Below, in pieces: positions 33,947 through 41,607 of a stretch of 64,000 nt of DNA (its first letter is position 1; each line of letters begins with the position of its first letter). The notes under the pieces are model-generated. The model did not search any database, had not been told where the DNA came from, and saw only the letters and a program-made list of their open reading frames with translations. The translations under genes and the position numbers were made by a program. Source of the DNA: Collinsella sp. An2 (GTDB lineage: Bacteria > Actinomycetota > Coriobacteriia > Coriobacteriales > Coriobacteriaceae); NCBI RefSeq assembly GCF_002160065.1, contig NZ_NFJW01000002.1:1-64000 (forward strand), written 5' to 3'.

Positions 33947-34582
33947 CTAATGGCGCTTCTTGCGACGGTGACGCCTTCCGGTGGGAGCGGCCGTGGGCTT
34001 CTCGGCGTCCTCGAGCTTGCGAGCCTCGGCCCGGCGCGCTCGGACACGGATGTTGTCGGGGTCAAGGCGCGCCTCGGTATCGAGGAAAAACTGGTAGAGC
34101 GCCTCGCCGCGCTCGCCGTCGGGCGTATACATGTCGCCGCAGCCCACGAAGTAGCGTCCGCGCAGGATGCCGCCGCCGTTCACGCGTATGTAGGCGCTGC
34201 GAACCTGGCCGTTCTCGCGCACCGGCATACGGATGATCTCGGCTATGGGATACACATCCCGGCGACCAAACGACTCGAGCGTAAGAGCTTCGTCGGAAAG
34301 CGTCACCACACGCGGATAGCACTTGGCCACAAAGGTGTTGAACACCGTGTAGACGCCTACGACAAGCACCAGCAGTGCGATGGGCACCAATACGCGTGAA
34401 GCGATCATGACGAGGGCAACCGGAATGGCGATGGCACCCACTACGCCCGGCACCATCACATCAAAGCGGTAGCGATGCGGGTCGTAGGTAAAGGTCACAG
34501 GACCGCTTGCAGCAGATGCCGCCTGGCCTTCTGCCGGCGCCATCTGCCCGTCCTTTCCGGCTCGTCGACGGTCGTCGCTCAC
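33947..34582 (-). CDS. Hypothetical two-helix membrane protein, PH-like domain
   Basis: 211 residues. A soluble N-terminal tail of about 40 residues precedes two close membrane helices (VMVPGVVGAIAIPVALVMIA and LVPIALLVLVVGVYTVF). Then a beta-rich domain (VVTLSDEALTLESFGRRDVY, RSAYIRVNGGGILRGRYFVG) resembling bacterial PH-like domains, and a very basic tail (TGRRHRRKKRH). I do not recognise a family. It lies inside the PTS operon between EIIC and the aldolase, so it may be a transport accessory, though this is only positional. Confidence 0.6.
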   Translation of the reverse strand: MSDDRRRAGKDGQMAPAEGQAASAASGPVTFTYDPHRYRFDVMVPGVVGAIAIPVALVMIASRVLVPIALLVLVVGVYTVFNTFVAKCYPRVVTLSDEALTLESFGRRDVYPIAEIIRMPVRENGQVRSAYIRVNGGGILRGRYFVGCGDMYTPDGERGEALYQFFLDTEARLDPDNIRVRARRAEARKLEDAEKPTAAPTGRRHRRKKRH

Positions 34583-34633
34583 GATGCTCCCTTCTTTCAG
34601 CCGTACCCGGCCGATACGTCTGGCCCGATACGT

Positions 34634-34671
34634 CGCGGGGCCCGCGCCCGGATGCGAGCGCGGGCCCCGCG
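34634..34671 (-). promoter_or_regulatory. Very stable intercistronic hairpin in the PTS operon
   Basis: Perfect 14-bp arms CGCGGGGCCCGCGC/GCGCGGGCCCCGCG with a 10-base loop, between EIIC and the PH-like gene. No T-run on the minus strand, so partial termination or message stabilisation is likely. CGATACGTC is repeated in tandem beside it (about 34611-34634). Confidence 0.65.
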
Positions 34672-34731
34672 GAACTTGGCGGTCACGCCAGGGTTATACC
34701 CCAAACAGATGCAGCGTCGCTGTAGCGCGCG

Positions 34732-36141
34732 CTACTGCTCCTGGGCGTGCAGCTCTGCGGCCTCCTTGAGGATGCGCGAACGGTTCCAGATGGCGAAGAT
34801 GATCGCCAGGACACCGGTGACGCCCACGCACAGGTAGCCGTTCAGGTTGCTCAGGAACACGAAGATGAACGTGAGCGGGTTGGCGCCGTCGCAAAGCGAA
34901 GAGATCATGGCGTTGGCGCTGCCGGCAGCGCTCGCGATGTCAAAGCCGGACTGCAGGGCAGCCTGAGTCTGGAACGGAGCCATGTAGGTGGAGATGAGCA
35001 GGCCGACGGCCAGCACGATGATGCCGACGATGAGGCCACGGAAGCCGTTCTGGTTCACGATCGGGGTGATGAGAACGAGCATGTAGGTAGCGGTGGACAG
35101 GTCGCCGAACGGGATGACCTGGTTGCCGAGCGGCTGCAGCAGCACGGCGAGCAGCAGCATGACAGGGATCAGGATGAGAGCGAGCGACAGGGTCACGGGG
35201 TGGCCGACGCCCACGGCGGAGTCGAGGCCGATGTACATCTTGCCACGGCTCTTGAAGTGCTTCTGGATGAACTCAGAGGCAGCGTCGGAGATGGGGAGCA
35301 GGCCCTCCATGAGCAGCGCAGCCATGCGCGGAATGAGCACCAGCACGGCGCCCAGCGACACGCCGAGCGTAAGGATGGTGGTCACAGAACCGGCGATGTC
35401 GGCGGTGTCGAAGTAGGCGATGCAGCCGATGACGATACCGATGATGGTGCCCACGAACAGCGGCTCGCCGAAGACGCCGAACTTCTTCTGCATGGACTCG
35501 ACGTCGATGTTGATGTCACGCACGCCGGGGATCTTGTCGATGACCCAGTTCACGAACATGGCGATCGGCGCGAAAGCTGCGGTGAAGCCGTGGGGCAGCG
35601 AAACGCCCGGCATGCCAAGCGACTTCTCCACCTGGGGCGCGGTGATGTCGCCCAGGATGAGGATGACGACCATGTTTATGATAGCCGCGGCAAAGCCCAG
35701 CATGATGTTGTCGGTGATGATGGCGACGATGGAGCCGGTGAAGGCGAAGTGCCAGTAGTTCCAGATGTCGACGTCAACCGTCTGGGTGGTGTTGGTGATG
35801 AGCATGAGGATATTCACCACGAGGCCCAGCGGGATGATGAACAGGCCCACGGTGGAGCCCATTGCGATGGCCGAAGAAGCAGGCCAGCCGACGTCGATGA
35901 TGTTCAGCGCAAGGCCGAAGCGGTCGGTCATGGCCTCAACCGCAGGCGCCAGGTTGGTGCCCAGCACGTTGTTGATGACCAGGTTCAGGCCGATGAAGCC
36001 CACGCCGACGGTAAGGCCGGCCTTCAGGCTCTTGCCGAAGCCCGCACCAAGCGCGGTGCCGATGATGGTGATGATGATGGGCATCATGACCGAGACGCCA
36101 AGGCCCTGAATAAAGGTAAAGAAAGCTAGGATCGCGTCCAT
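34732..36141 (-). CDS. PTS EIIC component, galactitol (Gat) family
   Basis: 469 residues, about 11-12 membrane helices. Family-typical segments: SVMMPIIITIIGTALGAGFG at the N-terminus, VGWPASSAIAMGSTVGLFII, and GLDSAVGVGHPVTLSLALIL (conserved GHP in the substrate path). It is the membrane channel that translocates and phosphorylates the sugar or polyol. Its Gat-family assignment is strong, but Gat-family EIIC also carries other pentitols and hexitols, so galactitol is not proven. Confidence 0.9.
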   Translation of the reverse strand: MDAILAFFTFIQGLGVSVMMPIIITIIGTALGAGFGKSLKAGLTVGVGFIGLNLVINNVLGTNLAPAVEAMTDRFGLALNIIDVGWPASSAIAMGSTVGLFIIPLGLVVNILMLITNTTQTVDVDIWNYWHFAFTGSIVAIITDNIMLGFAAAIINMVVILILGDITAPQVEKSLGMPGVSLPHGFTAAFAPIAMFVNWVIDKIPGVRDINIDVESMQKKFGVFGEPLFVGTIIGIVIGCIAYFDTADIAGSVTTILTLGVSLGAVLVLIPRMAALLMEGLLPISDAASEFIQKHFKSRGKMYIGLDSAVGVGHPVTLSLALILIPVMLLLAVLLQPLGNQVIPFGDLSTATYMLVLITPIVNQNGFRGLIVGIIVLAVGLLISTYMAPFQTQAALQSGFDIASAAGSANAMISSLCDGANPLTFIFVFLSNLNGYLCVGVTGVLAIIFAIWNRSRILKEAAELHAQEQ

Positions 36142-36192
36142 TGTCCCTCTTTTCTATTAACGCATGTGATCGGAAGGCGGGTTGCGCCCCCT

Positions 36193-36212
36193 GCTCCGAA
36201 TGCCTTCGGAGC
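36193..36212 (-). promoter_or_regulatory. Intercistronic hairpin between EIIB and EIIC
   Basis: Perfect 8-bp arms GCTCCGAA/TTCGGAGC with a 4-base loop, between the EIIB stop and the EIIC ribosome binding site. Likely message processing or stability element. Confidence 0.5.
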
Positions 36213-36231
36213 GCCGCCGCAAGGCGACCGA

Positions 36232-36516
36232 TTACTTCTTGAGGATCTCAAGAATCTGCTGCTCAGCAGCAGGACGACCCATTCCGGTGAGGAACGGCAC
36301 GCCGTTCACGTACGGACAAGGCAGTCCGTCGGGGACCACCGTGGTCGAGATGAGCAGATCGGCAGACTCGGCACGGTTGACCGCCTCGGCGATCGCGCAC
36401 TGCGTGATGCTGTACTGCCCGGCAAGCCCGTTGGCGTCCAGGAAGTCCGACACCTTCTTTGCCACGGCCGTAGACGTCGCAATGCCCGAGCCGCACGCCA
36501 GGATAATGTTCTTCAC
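36232..36516 (-). CDS. PTS EIIB component, galactitol-type
   Basis: 94 residues, the usual size of a free-standing EIIB-Gat. The phosphorylated Cys is in IILACGSGIATSTAVAKKV, the conserved P-loop-like start. The start is GTG 36516 with AAAGGAGGG just upstream; an ATG-led extension to 36606 has no support. It relays phosphate from EIIA to the sugar in EIIC. Confidence 0.9.
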   Translation of the reverse strand: MKNIILACGSGIATSTAVAKKVSDFLDANGLAGQYSITQCAIAEAVNRAESADLLISTTVVPDGLPCPYVNGVPFLTGMGRPAAEQQILEILKK

Positions 36517-36595
36517 GATACCCTCCTTTCTCGCAATTTGTTGGGCCGGGCGGCAGAACCCGACTCCCACTACCATATAGGACAAATGCCTTCGG

Positions 36596-37117
36596 CTACT
36601 CGCCAATGACGATTACTTTGACCTTGCGCGTACGCTCGCGCGTGCGGTCGAAGTCAACGAAGTAGATGCTGGCAAGGCCGTTCATCTGCAGCTTGCCGTC
36701 CTCGACCTCGAAGGTCTGGTTGCTGCCGACGATGGTGGAACGCAGATGGGCGTCACCGTTCCACAGCATCGTGCGGTCGCCGCCGGGAAGCCAGGAATCC
36801 AGGTTGGGCCAGGACTCGACCTCCTCGAAGTGCTGGATGCCCGGATAGCGATACGTCTTCCAGTCGTGCTGCTCGGGGAAGATCTTGTCCAGACCATCCG
36901 AGAGGTCGGCCTGCAGGAAGGTGTCGCCCGCCGGCGTGTGGTCGTGGTCATACTCCTCGGAGAACACGGCGCAGGTCGTGTGGCACGAAATGACGACGAC
37001 GATGCCCTCTTTCACGCCCGACTCGGCAATGACGCCCTCGACGCCCTCGGTAATGTCCACATACGTGGGCTTTCCCGCCAGCGTCTGCATCTCGAGCTTG
37101 CCCTTATAGACGGTCAT
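36596..37117 (-). CDS. YjbQ family protein (UPF0047)
   Basis: 173 residues. Family motifs VVVISCHTTCAVFSEEYDHD (metal-site His) and LWNGDAHLRSTIVGSNQT are present. YjbQ of E. coli has weak thiamin-phosphate synthase activity, and the true function is debated. In this operon it is placed between the isomerase-like gene and EIIB, which suggests a role with the imported sugar phosphate rather than thiamin. GAGGCATAGGCC spacing to the preceding gene is only 3 bases, so translation is likely coupled. Confidence 0.88.
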   Translation of the reverse strand: MTVYKGKLEMQTLAGKPTYVDITEGVEGVIAESGVKEGIVVVISCHTTCAVFSEEYDHDHTPAGDTFLQADLSDGLDKIFPEQHDWKTYRYPGIQHFEEVESWPNLDSWLPGGDRTMLWNGDAHLRSTIVGSNQTFEVEDGKLQMNGLASIYFVDFDRTRERTRKVKVIVIGE

Positions 37118-37120
37118 GGC

Positions 37121-37825
37121 CTATGCCTCCTTGCAGAAATCGGTGCGGGCCTGGTCGAGGGCTGCGAACATCTCCTCGAGCGTCGCCATGGGGTCGGGCG
37201 CCGCAACGATACCGGAGGTGCCACCCGTGCCGTCAGCGCCGTACTTGATGGCGTCGTACACGTTCTGGCCGCTCGAGATGCCGGCGGCCTGAAGCACCAG
37301 GGTCTCCGGCGAGACGGCCTTCACGGCCTCGGTCGATCCACGCATGTAGTCCTCGCCGGCAACCTGGCCGGTGCCGATGAGGCTCGTGAGCTCGCAGACC
37401 ATGACGTCGGGGTGGAGCTGCGCGATCGCTGCGCCCTCCTCCACCGAGTCGGCGCACACCACGGTGAGGATTCCGACCTCGTTAGCGCGCGCGATGGTCG
37501 CGGCGAGCTCATGCACGGTCAGGGGATTCTCGGCGTGGTTCAAAAACGTCGCCTTGATGCCGGCGGCGGCCAACGCCTCGGGCAGGATGTGGCCCATGCC
37601 GCGGCCCGGCTTGAGGCTCTCCATGGCCTGGGCGCAGGGAATGAGGTGGGGGCATTCAGCCACGATATGAGGCAGGTCGACCAGCTGGGCCGTGAACAGG
37701 CAATCCAGGTCGTAGCGCGCGGCCAGCTCGTCCGCCTTGCGGGCAAGCGCGTAGGTCTGTTCGCCGTAAAGATACGATTTGGGGTTCACGACGAAGAACG
37801 GCTTCCGAAGCTTGGTCTTCTGCAT
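37121..37825 (-). CDS. Triosephosphate-isomerase-like protein
   Basis: 234 residues. TIM-barrel with the three catalytic positions: Lys in VVNPKSYLYG, His in FLNHAENP, and Glu in VMVCELTSLIGTGQVAGE, followed by the phosphate-binding GADGTGGTSG near the end. The glycolytic enzyme is normally more conserved and about 250 residues, so this looks like a specialised paralogue of the archaeal-like type. It would interconvert DHAP and G3P from the aldolase, or a related phosphate. Start: ATG 37825; GTG 37831 has better spacing to AAAGGAG and may be the real one. First gene of the PTS operon. Confidence 0.82.
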   Translation of the reverse strand: MQKTKLRKPFFVVNPKSYLYGEQTYALARKADELAARYDLDCLFTAQLVDLPHIVAECPHLIPCAQAMESLKPGRGMGHILPEALAAAGIKATFLNHAENPLTVHELAATIARANEVGILTVVCADSVEEGAAIAQLHPDVMVCELTSLIGTGQVAGEDYMRGSTEAVKAVSPETLVLQAAGISSGQNVYDAIKYGADGTGGTSGIVAAPDPMATLEEMFAALDQARTDFCKEA

Positions 37826-38018
37826 AGGCACCACTGCTCCTTTCCTCTGCCCGCGCCGCCGTGGCGCGAGACGTGGCCCTGGTTCGCGCGCCGCGAGGGC
37901 GCGGAAACCCCTCCCCCGTTGGCCCAGAGGGCCTGCCGCGGCCAGACACGGCGATCGGAGACATGCCATCGCGTAGGGTGGGAGACTGGACGTTGGCTCG
38001 GGGGCGGGGATGAATTGT

Positions 38019-38047
38019 GTACGCAACTTGTATATGAAGTTGTGTAC
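38019..38047. promoter_or_regulatory. Operator-like palindrome upstream of the PTS operon
   Basis: Inverted repeat with arms GTACgCAACTT and AAGTTGtGTAC (one mismatch) around a 7-base centre, in an AT-rich stretch that also holds TTGTGTACAAG. It lies ~190 bases upstream of the first PTS gene, beside a minus-strand TATAAA near 38055. The symmetry suits a GntR/UTRA repressor such as the one at 40671. Confidence 0.6.
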
Positions 38048-38181
38048 AAGTTCTTTATACTTGCAATCGTCTCGCACCCCGGTCGTGCGGGCCGCTTTTC
38101 CCGCAAACGGTCGATTTTATGGGGTGGGCGGCGGCTGATACAATGCCGTCGTTCCCATGAATATCGACAAGGGAGGCACCC

Positions 38182-38589
38182 ATGTCTCAATCCGCACCCT
38201 CGATCGACGCCTGGCTCGCCGAGGCCAAGCAGGACCCCGACTTTCAACAGTGCGGCATGTACCTGGTACATAACGGTGTGGTGCGCGCCACGCCGAAGGC
38301 CCGCGTGCGCGAGGGCGTCTCGGGCGGCGTCGAGGCCGATAGCTCGGTTGCGCGCCTCACGTTTTCCTACGACGCCGACAAGGTCAAGCGCGCCATCGAC
38401 GACGCTCGCGCCCTGCCCGGCATCTTCTACGTGCGCGTCTGGCTGAACGAAGGAGAGCTCGCCGTGGGCGACGACATCATGTACGTGCTCGTCGGCGGCG
38501 ACATTCGTCCACACGTGATCGACGCGCTGCAGACCCTGGTCGGCACGATCAAGAACACGTGCGTCAACGAGGTCGAGCACGAGGCGTAA
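38182..38589 (+). CDS. MoaE-like molybdopterin synthase subunit family protein
   Basis: 135 residues. The C-terminal half has the MoaE pattern: a helix, then RVWLNEGELAVGDDIMYVLV, then HVIDALQTLVGTIKNTCVNE in the place of the hydrolysing and sulfur-transfer region. The N-terminal LVHNGVVRATPKARVREG matches the strand carrying the substrate-binding Arg. True MoaE normally ends with PIWKKE; here the corresponding lysine region (TIKNTC) is altered. No other molybdenum cofactor gene is nearby. It may be a divergent member with another role. AAGGGAGG precedes the start. Confidence 0.6.
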   Translation: MSQSAPSIDAWLAEAKQDPDFQQCGMYLVHNGVVRATPKARVREGVSGGVEADSSVARLTFSYDADKVKRAIDDARALPGIFYVRVWLNEGELAVGDDIMYVLVGGDIRPHVIDALQTLVGTIKNTCVNEVEHEA

Positions 38590-38669
38590 GACGGAGCTAC
38601 GAAACCCCGGGCGAGATGTGGTGGCTGTGGCAGATGTGGCGTGCTGCAACTCGTCCGGAACTGCCGACA

Positions 38670-38836
38670 CCTCGTTCTGCGGCAATCCACACGCTTGCAC
38701 GCTCAATTGTGGCAATCCACACGGTCGAAAACTATTCTTCGGCAATCCACACGCTCAAGGGGCCAAAATAGGGCCCTGAGCGTGTGGATTGCCGCAGAAC
38801 GAGGCCTCACAGAACCTTAAGCGTGTACATTGCCGC
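38670..38836. repeat. GGCAATCCACACG repeat cluster with nested palindromes
   Basis: Three forward copies of GGCAATCCACACG start at 38681, 38711 and 38741, exactly 30 bases apart. An inverted copy at 38781-38793 and a degenerate one at 38822-38834 follow. The outer pair CCTCGTTCTGCGGCAATCCA... (38670-38695) and 38779-38804 is perfectly complementary over 26 bp. The inner pair 38740-38757 and 38777-38794 is complementary over 18 bp around GGGGCC/GGGCCC. Only about four units, so not a CRISPR array. Confidence 0.85.
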
Positions 38837-38860
38837 ACTACAGCAGACATGAAGCAAGAA

Positions 38861-38895
38861 GGCGGGCGCCCAAGCTGTTTGGACGCCCGCCTTTG
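38861..38895. terminator. Terminator between MoaE-like and CmpB-like genes
   Basis: Stem GGCGGGCG/CGCCCGCC with loop, followed on the plus strand by TTTGTTGG and preceded by AGAA. It probably serves the convergent genes on both sides. Confidence 0.75.
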
Positions 38896-38919
38896 TTGGT
38901 TGCGATTGTCTACGCCGAG

Positions 38920-40239
38920 CTACACCGACGGCTGCGCGACTGCCTCGGCCATCTTGGACGCGTCCACACGGCCGGAGTCCTCAGGCGTGATCGTCATGCT
39001 CTGGAACCGGTGCTCCATATAGGAGTTGTCGAAGTTTTTGGCATAGAACTCCTCGACCGGCGAGCTCGGCGAAATGCCCGAGACGCGCTCGAACCAGCAG
39101 TCGAGCGACTGAAGCGTCATGACGGCGTTCACCATCATAAGCACGGCGCAAATCGTGGTAAGCGAGTAGCGCATCTTCCAGGGAATCATGTTGATGACCT
39201 TAAGCAGGTGCGGCAGGCACAGCTTGATCCACACAAAGCCCAGCACGCCCCACATGCACATGAACGGCGTGCTCGTGCGCCCGCCAAAGAGGGCCGCCAC
39301 CGGGTCGGGGAAACCGAAGAGCGTCGTGCCGGTATAGTCCCAGGCGACGGCGCCGAACGCCGCCTGCATGAACCAGCTCACGAACGCCTCGAACAGGCCG
39401 CCGATCACAGCGGAGACCACAAAGATGAGCACCGGGTTCGACCGATAGAACCGGTTGAGCGCCACCGTCATCAGCACGGCGCCGATGCCGTAGATGGGCG
39501 AGAAGGGCCCGAAGAGCATGCCGGCGCGGTCCTGGTATACGCCGGGGTCGACCACAACCATGTGCCAGATGACCTCGATGATGAGGCCGAGCACGCTGCA
39601 GACCACGAACACCCAGAAGATGTTGAAGAAGTTGAGCTGGATGTAGCCGCGTCCTTCAAGGTCGCGACCAAGCATGCCCGCCTCGGCCGCCTCGCGGTCG
39701 ACGAGGTCGCGCAGCTGACGCTGAAGGCGGCGCTCCTGGCGCAGGGACGGGTCGACCGTGACCGAGAGCGCCAGCAGAATGACCAGCTGAATGAACGGGG
39801 CGATGAGGTGCTCGCCGATGCCCTGGAGCATGATGTCAAACAGGAACTGCACCAGGTTCAGCGCAAGCAGGGCGTGGGACCAACGGGCGGCGTTGCGCCT
39901 GTGGTTGCGCAGGATCGAGACGCCAAAGAAGATGAGGGCGCCCGCCGTCACCACGGCGACGATAAAGCTCATCACCGACAGAATGGTGGTCAGCGTGGGG
40001 TCGGAGCCTACGGTGATGAGGTCGGGGCGGCTGTTGAGCGCCCACACCAACATGCCGATGAAGATGGCCGCCATCGGCAGGGTGACGATGCCGTCGATCA
40101 AGCACAGCAGACCATACACCTTGGCTACCAGCGGAATCTTCTTACGCTGCTCGGGCGTCGTGATGTTGGGGTCCAGGTCGTTGCCGGGCAGGTCGTAGTC
40201 TTTGAGGGCGGCATGTTTGCCGATGGGCTGCTCGCTCAT
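38920..40239 (-). CDS. Multi-pass membrane protein, putative ABC permease (CmpB-like, PF06541 type)
   Basis: 439 residues with about 8-9 membrane helices. The central part (FGPFSPIYGIGAVLMTVAL, VIGGLFEAFVSWFMQ, WDYTGTTLFGF) matches the CmpB-like putative ABC-transporter permease family. The N-terminal ~150 residues form an additional four-helix module. No ATPase gene lies beside it, so its partner, if any, is elsewhere. ATG 40239 follows AAGGAG. Function is unknown; the C-terminal cytoplasmic-looking tail is short. Confidence 0.7.
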   Translation of the reverse strand: MSEQPIGKHAALKDYDLPGNDLDPNITTPEQRKKIPLVAKVYGLLCLIDGIVTLPMAAIFIGMLVWALNSRPDLITVGSDPTLTTILSVMSFIVAVVTAGALIFFGVSILRNHRRNAARWSHALLALNLVQFLFDIMLQGIGEHLIAPFIQLVILLALSVTVDPSLRQERRLQRQLRDLVDREAAEAGMLGRDLEGRGYIQLNFFNIFWVFVVCSVLGLIIEVIWHMVVVDPGVYQDRAGMLFGPFSPIYGIGAVLMTVALNRFYRSNPVLIFVVSAVIGGLFEAFVSWFMQAAFGAVAWDYTGTTLFGFPDPVAALFGGRTSTPFMCMWGVLGFVWIKLCLPHLLKVINMIPWKMRYSLTTICAVLMMVNAVMTLQSLDCWFERVSGISPSSPVEEFYAKNFDNSYMEHRFQSMTITPEDSGRVDASKMAEAVAQPSV

Positions 40240-40670
40240 AGTTCTCCTTGGTGAGGAATTCGCTCTGTTTAGGCAGAAAACCAACGTAACTGATGGGGCC
40301 ATCATACCGCGCCGACGCCTGATAGACGCCCCAGAGCAGAGAAGAGCTGCGATTGGACCGTCCGTTGTAGCCGGCGGATGCCCCGATGGGCGAACGGGGA
40401 GTCTGCCCCCGCCGACGTGCTGTCGCTGCCCCTCCTCGCGCGCCCTCACTCGCTTCACCCTTCGCGCGCTCGCCCGCTCTCGCTCGTCAACTCGCTCACC
40501 TGTCCCCGCTGGCGCGCTCTCGCTTGCCCACGCTCTCGCCCGCCTCTCCCCGCTCCCGCTTGCCCCTCCCTCACTCGCCCCATTTTCTAGGGTGGCCATC
40601 GAAAGCAGCCTTACGCCATGCGCCGTTTTGGGTATCGTGTCTCCCAGAGGGGAAAGGAAAGGGAGCGTCC
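40240..40670. other. Intergenic region with a pyrimidine-rich simple stretch
   Basis: Divergent promoters for the membrane protein and the GntR regulator must lie here. The part at 40418-40590 is strongly pyrimidine-biased on the plus strand, with repeated CTCGCCCGC and CTCTCGC units, and holds no credible gene. GGAAAGGGAG (40660-40667) is the ribosome binding site of the regulator. Confidence 0.5.
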
Positions 40671-41495
40671 ATGACAGCTCGGGTACTCAAATCAGAAGGG
40701 TCTTTTATAGACGATGCGTCATCAGCCCTTATGGGCGACGAGACCATCGATCGTTCCCGCCACGCGGGCGACTCCAAACCGTCGCCTGCGCTTCACGTTC
40801 AGCTGGCGGACATCATCCGCGAGAAGATCTATGGGCACGAATGGGGATCGAACAGCAAGATTCCCTCCGAGCACGAGCTCATGGTCCGCTTTGACCTCGC
40901 GCGCGGCACCGTGCGACGGGCGATCAGCCTGCTGGTCGACGAAGGCTTGCTGGCGCGTCGCCACGGCAAGGGCACCTTCGTGGCAGAGCCGGGTATCTCG
41001 CACGCCGCCGGTGCACGGCCATTCTCCTTTGCCGCCACCCTCCACGAACAGGGCAAAGACTTCGTGACGCGCGTCGCTGACGCCTGGGTCACGCCCGCCT
41101 CGCCGGATGTGGCACGCGAGCTTGAGGTCGCGCCCGGCACCGACGTCATGTTCCTTCGGCGCGTGCGCTCGGTGGACGGCGAGCCCATCATGTGCCAGGA
41201 AAGCTGGCTCAACCTGAGCGAATGCCCCGGACTGCCCGATACCGACTTTACGCAGGAGCCGCTCTTTGACGCCGTGCAGCGCTGCTCAGGACGCAAGATC
41301 AAGTATTCGCACATGCACTACTGCGCGCGCATTGCGGGCAAAGAGCATGGCGAGCTGCTGGGATGCGACGAGGCGGCGGCGGTTCTACTGCTCGAGCAGA
41401 CCATTCGCTTGGTGGACAAGAAGGTCATTGAATGGAGCACCACCTGGTTCAAACCGGGCCAGTCGGTGGTGACCGACGCCGTACAACCCGACTAG
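40671..41495 (+). CDS. GntR-family (HutC/UTRA) transcriptional regulator
   Basis: 274 residues. An unusual ~38-residue N-terminal extension precedes the GntR winged helix (ADIIREKIYGHEWGSNSKIP; SEHELMVRFDLARGTVRRAI; GLLARRHGKGTFVAEPG). The C-terminal UTRA effector domain (VMFLRRVRSVDGEPIMCQES; TTWFKPGQSVVTD) binds sugar phosphates or similar. A likely target is the PTS operon 3 kb away, since UTRA regulators usually control sugar uptake and an operator-like palindrome lies upstream of that operon; this is inference. Confidence 0.9.
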   Translation: MTARVLKSEGSFIDDASSALMGDETIDRSRHAGDSKPSPALHVQLADIIREKIYGHEWGSNSKIPSEHELMVRFDLARGTVRRAISLLVDEGLLARRHGKGTFVAEPGISHAAGARPFSFAATLHEQGKDFVTRVADAWVTPASPDVARELEVAPGTDVMFLRRVRSVDGEPIMCQESWLNLSECPGLPDTDFTQEPLFDAVQRCSGRKIKYSHMHYCARIAGKEHGELLGCDEAAAVLLLEQTIRLVDKKVIEWSTTWFKPGQSVVTDAVQPD

Positions 41496-41607
41496 GAACG
41501 CGTCGAGCGCGCATGCAGACGCGGGGCGGCACCCGCGCCGGTGAATCAGGACGAGCGTGCGAAGGCATGCGGCCGTGCACGCGGCGCTCCTGGCGGGTCT
41601 CGATGCG

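Noticed and set aside
38681-38793. Possible CRISPR array (units every 30 bases)
   Set aside because: Only three forward units of 13 bases, further units are inverted, the spacers pair with each other in hairpins, and no cas genes are near.
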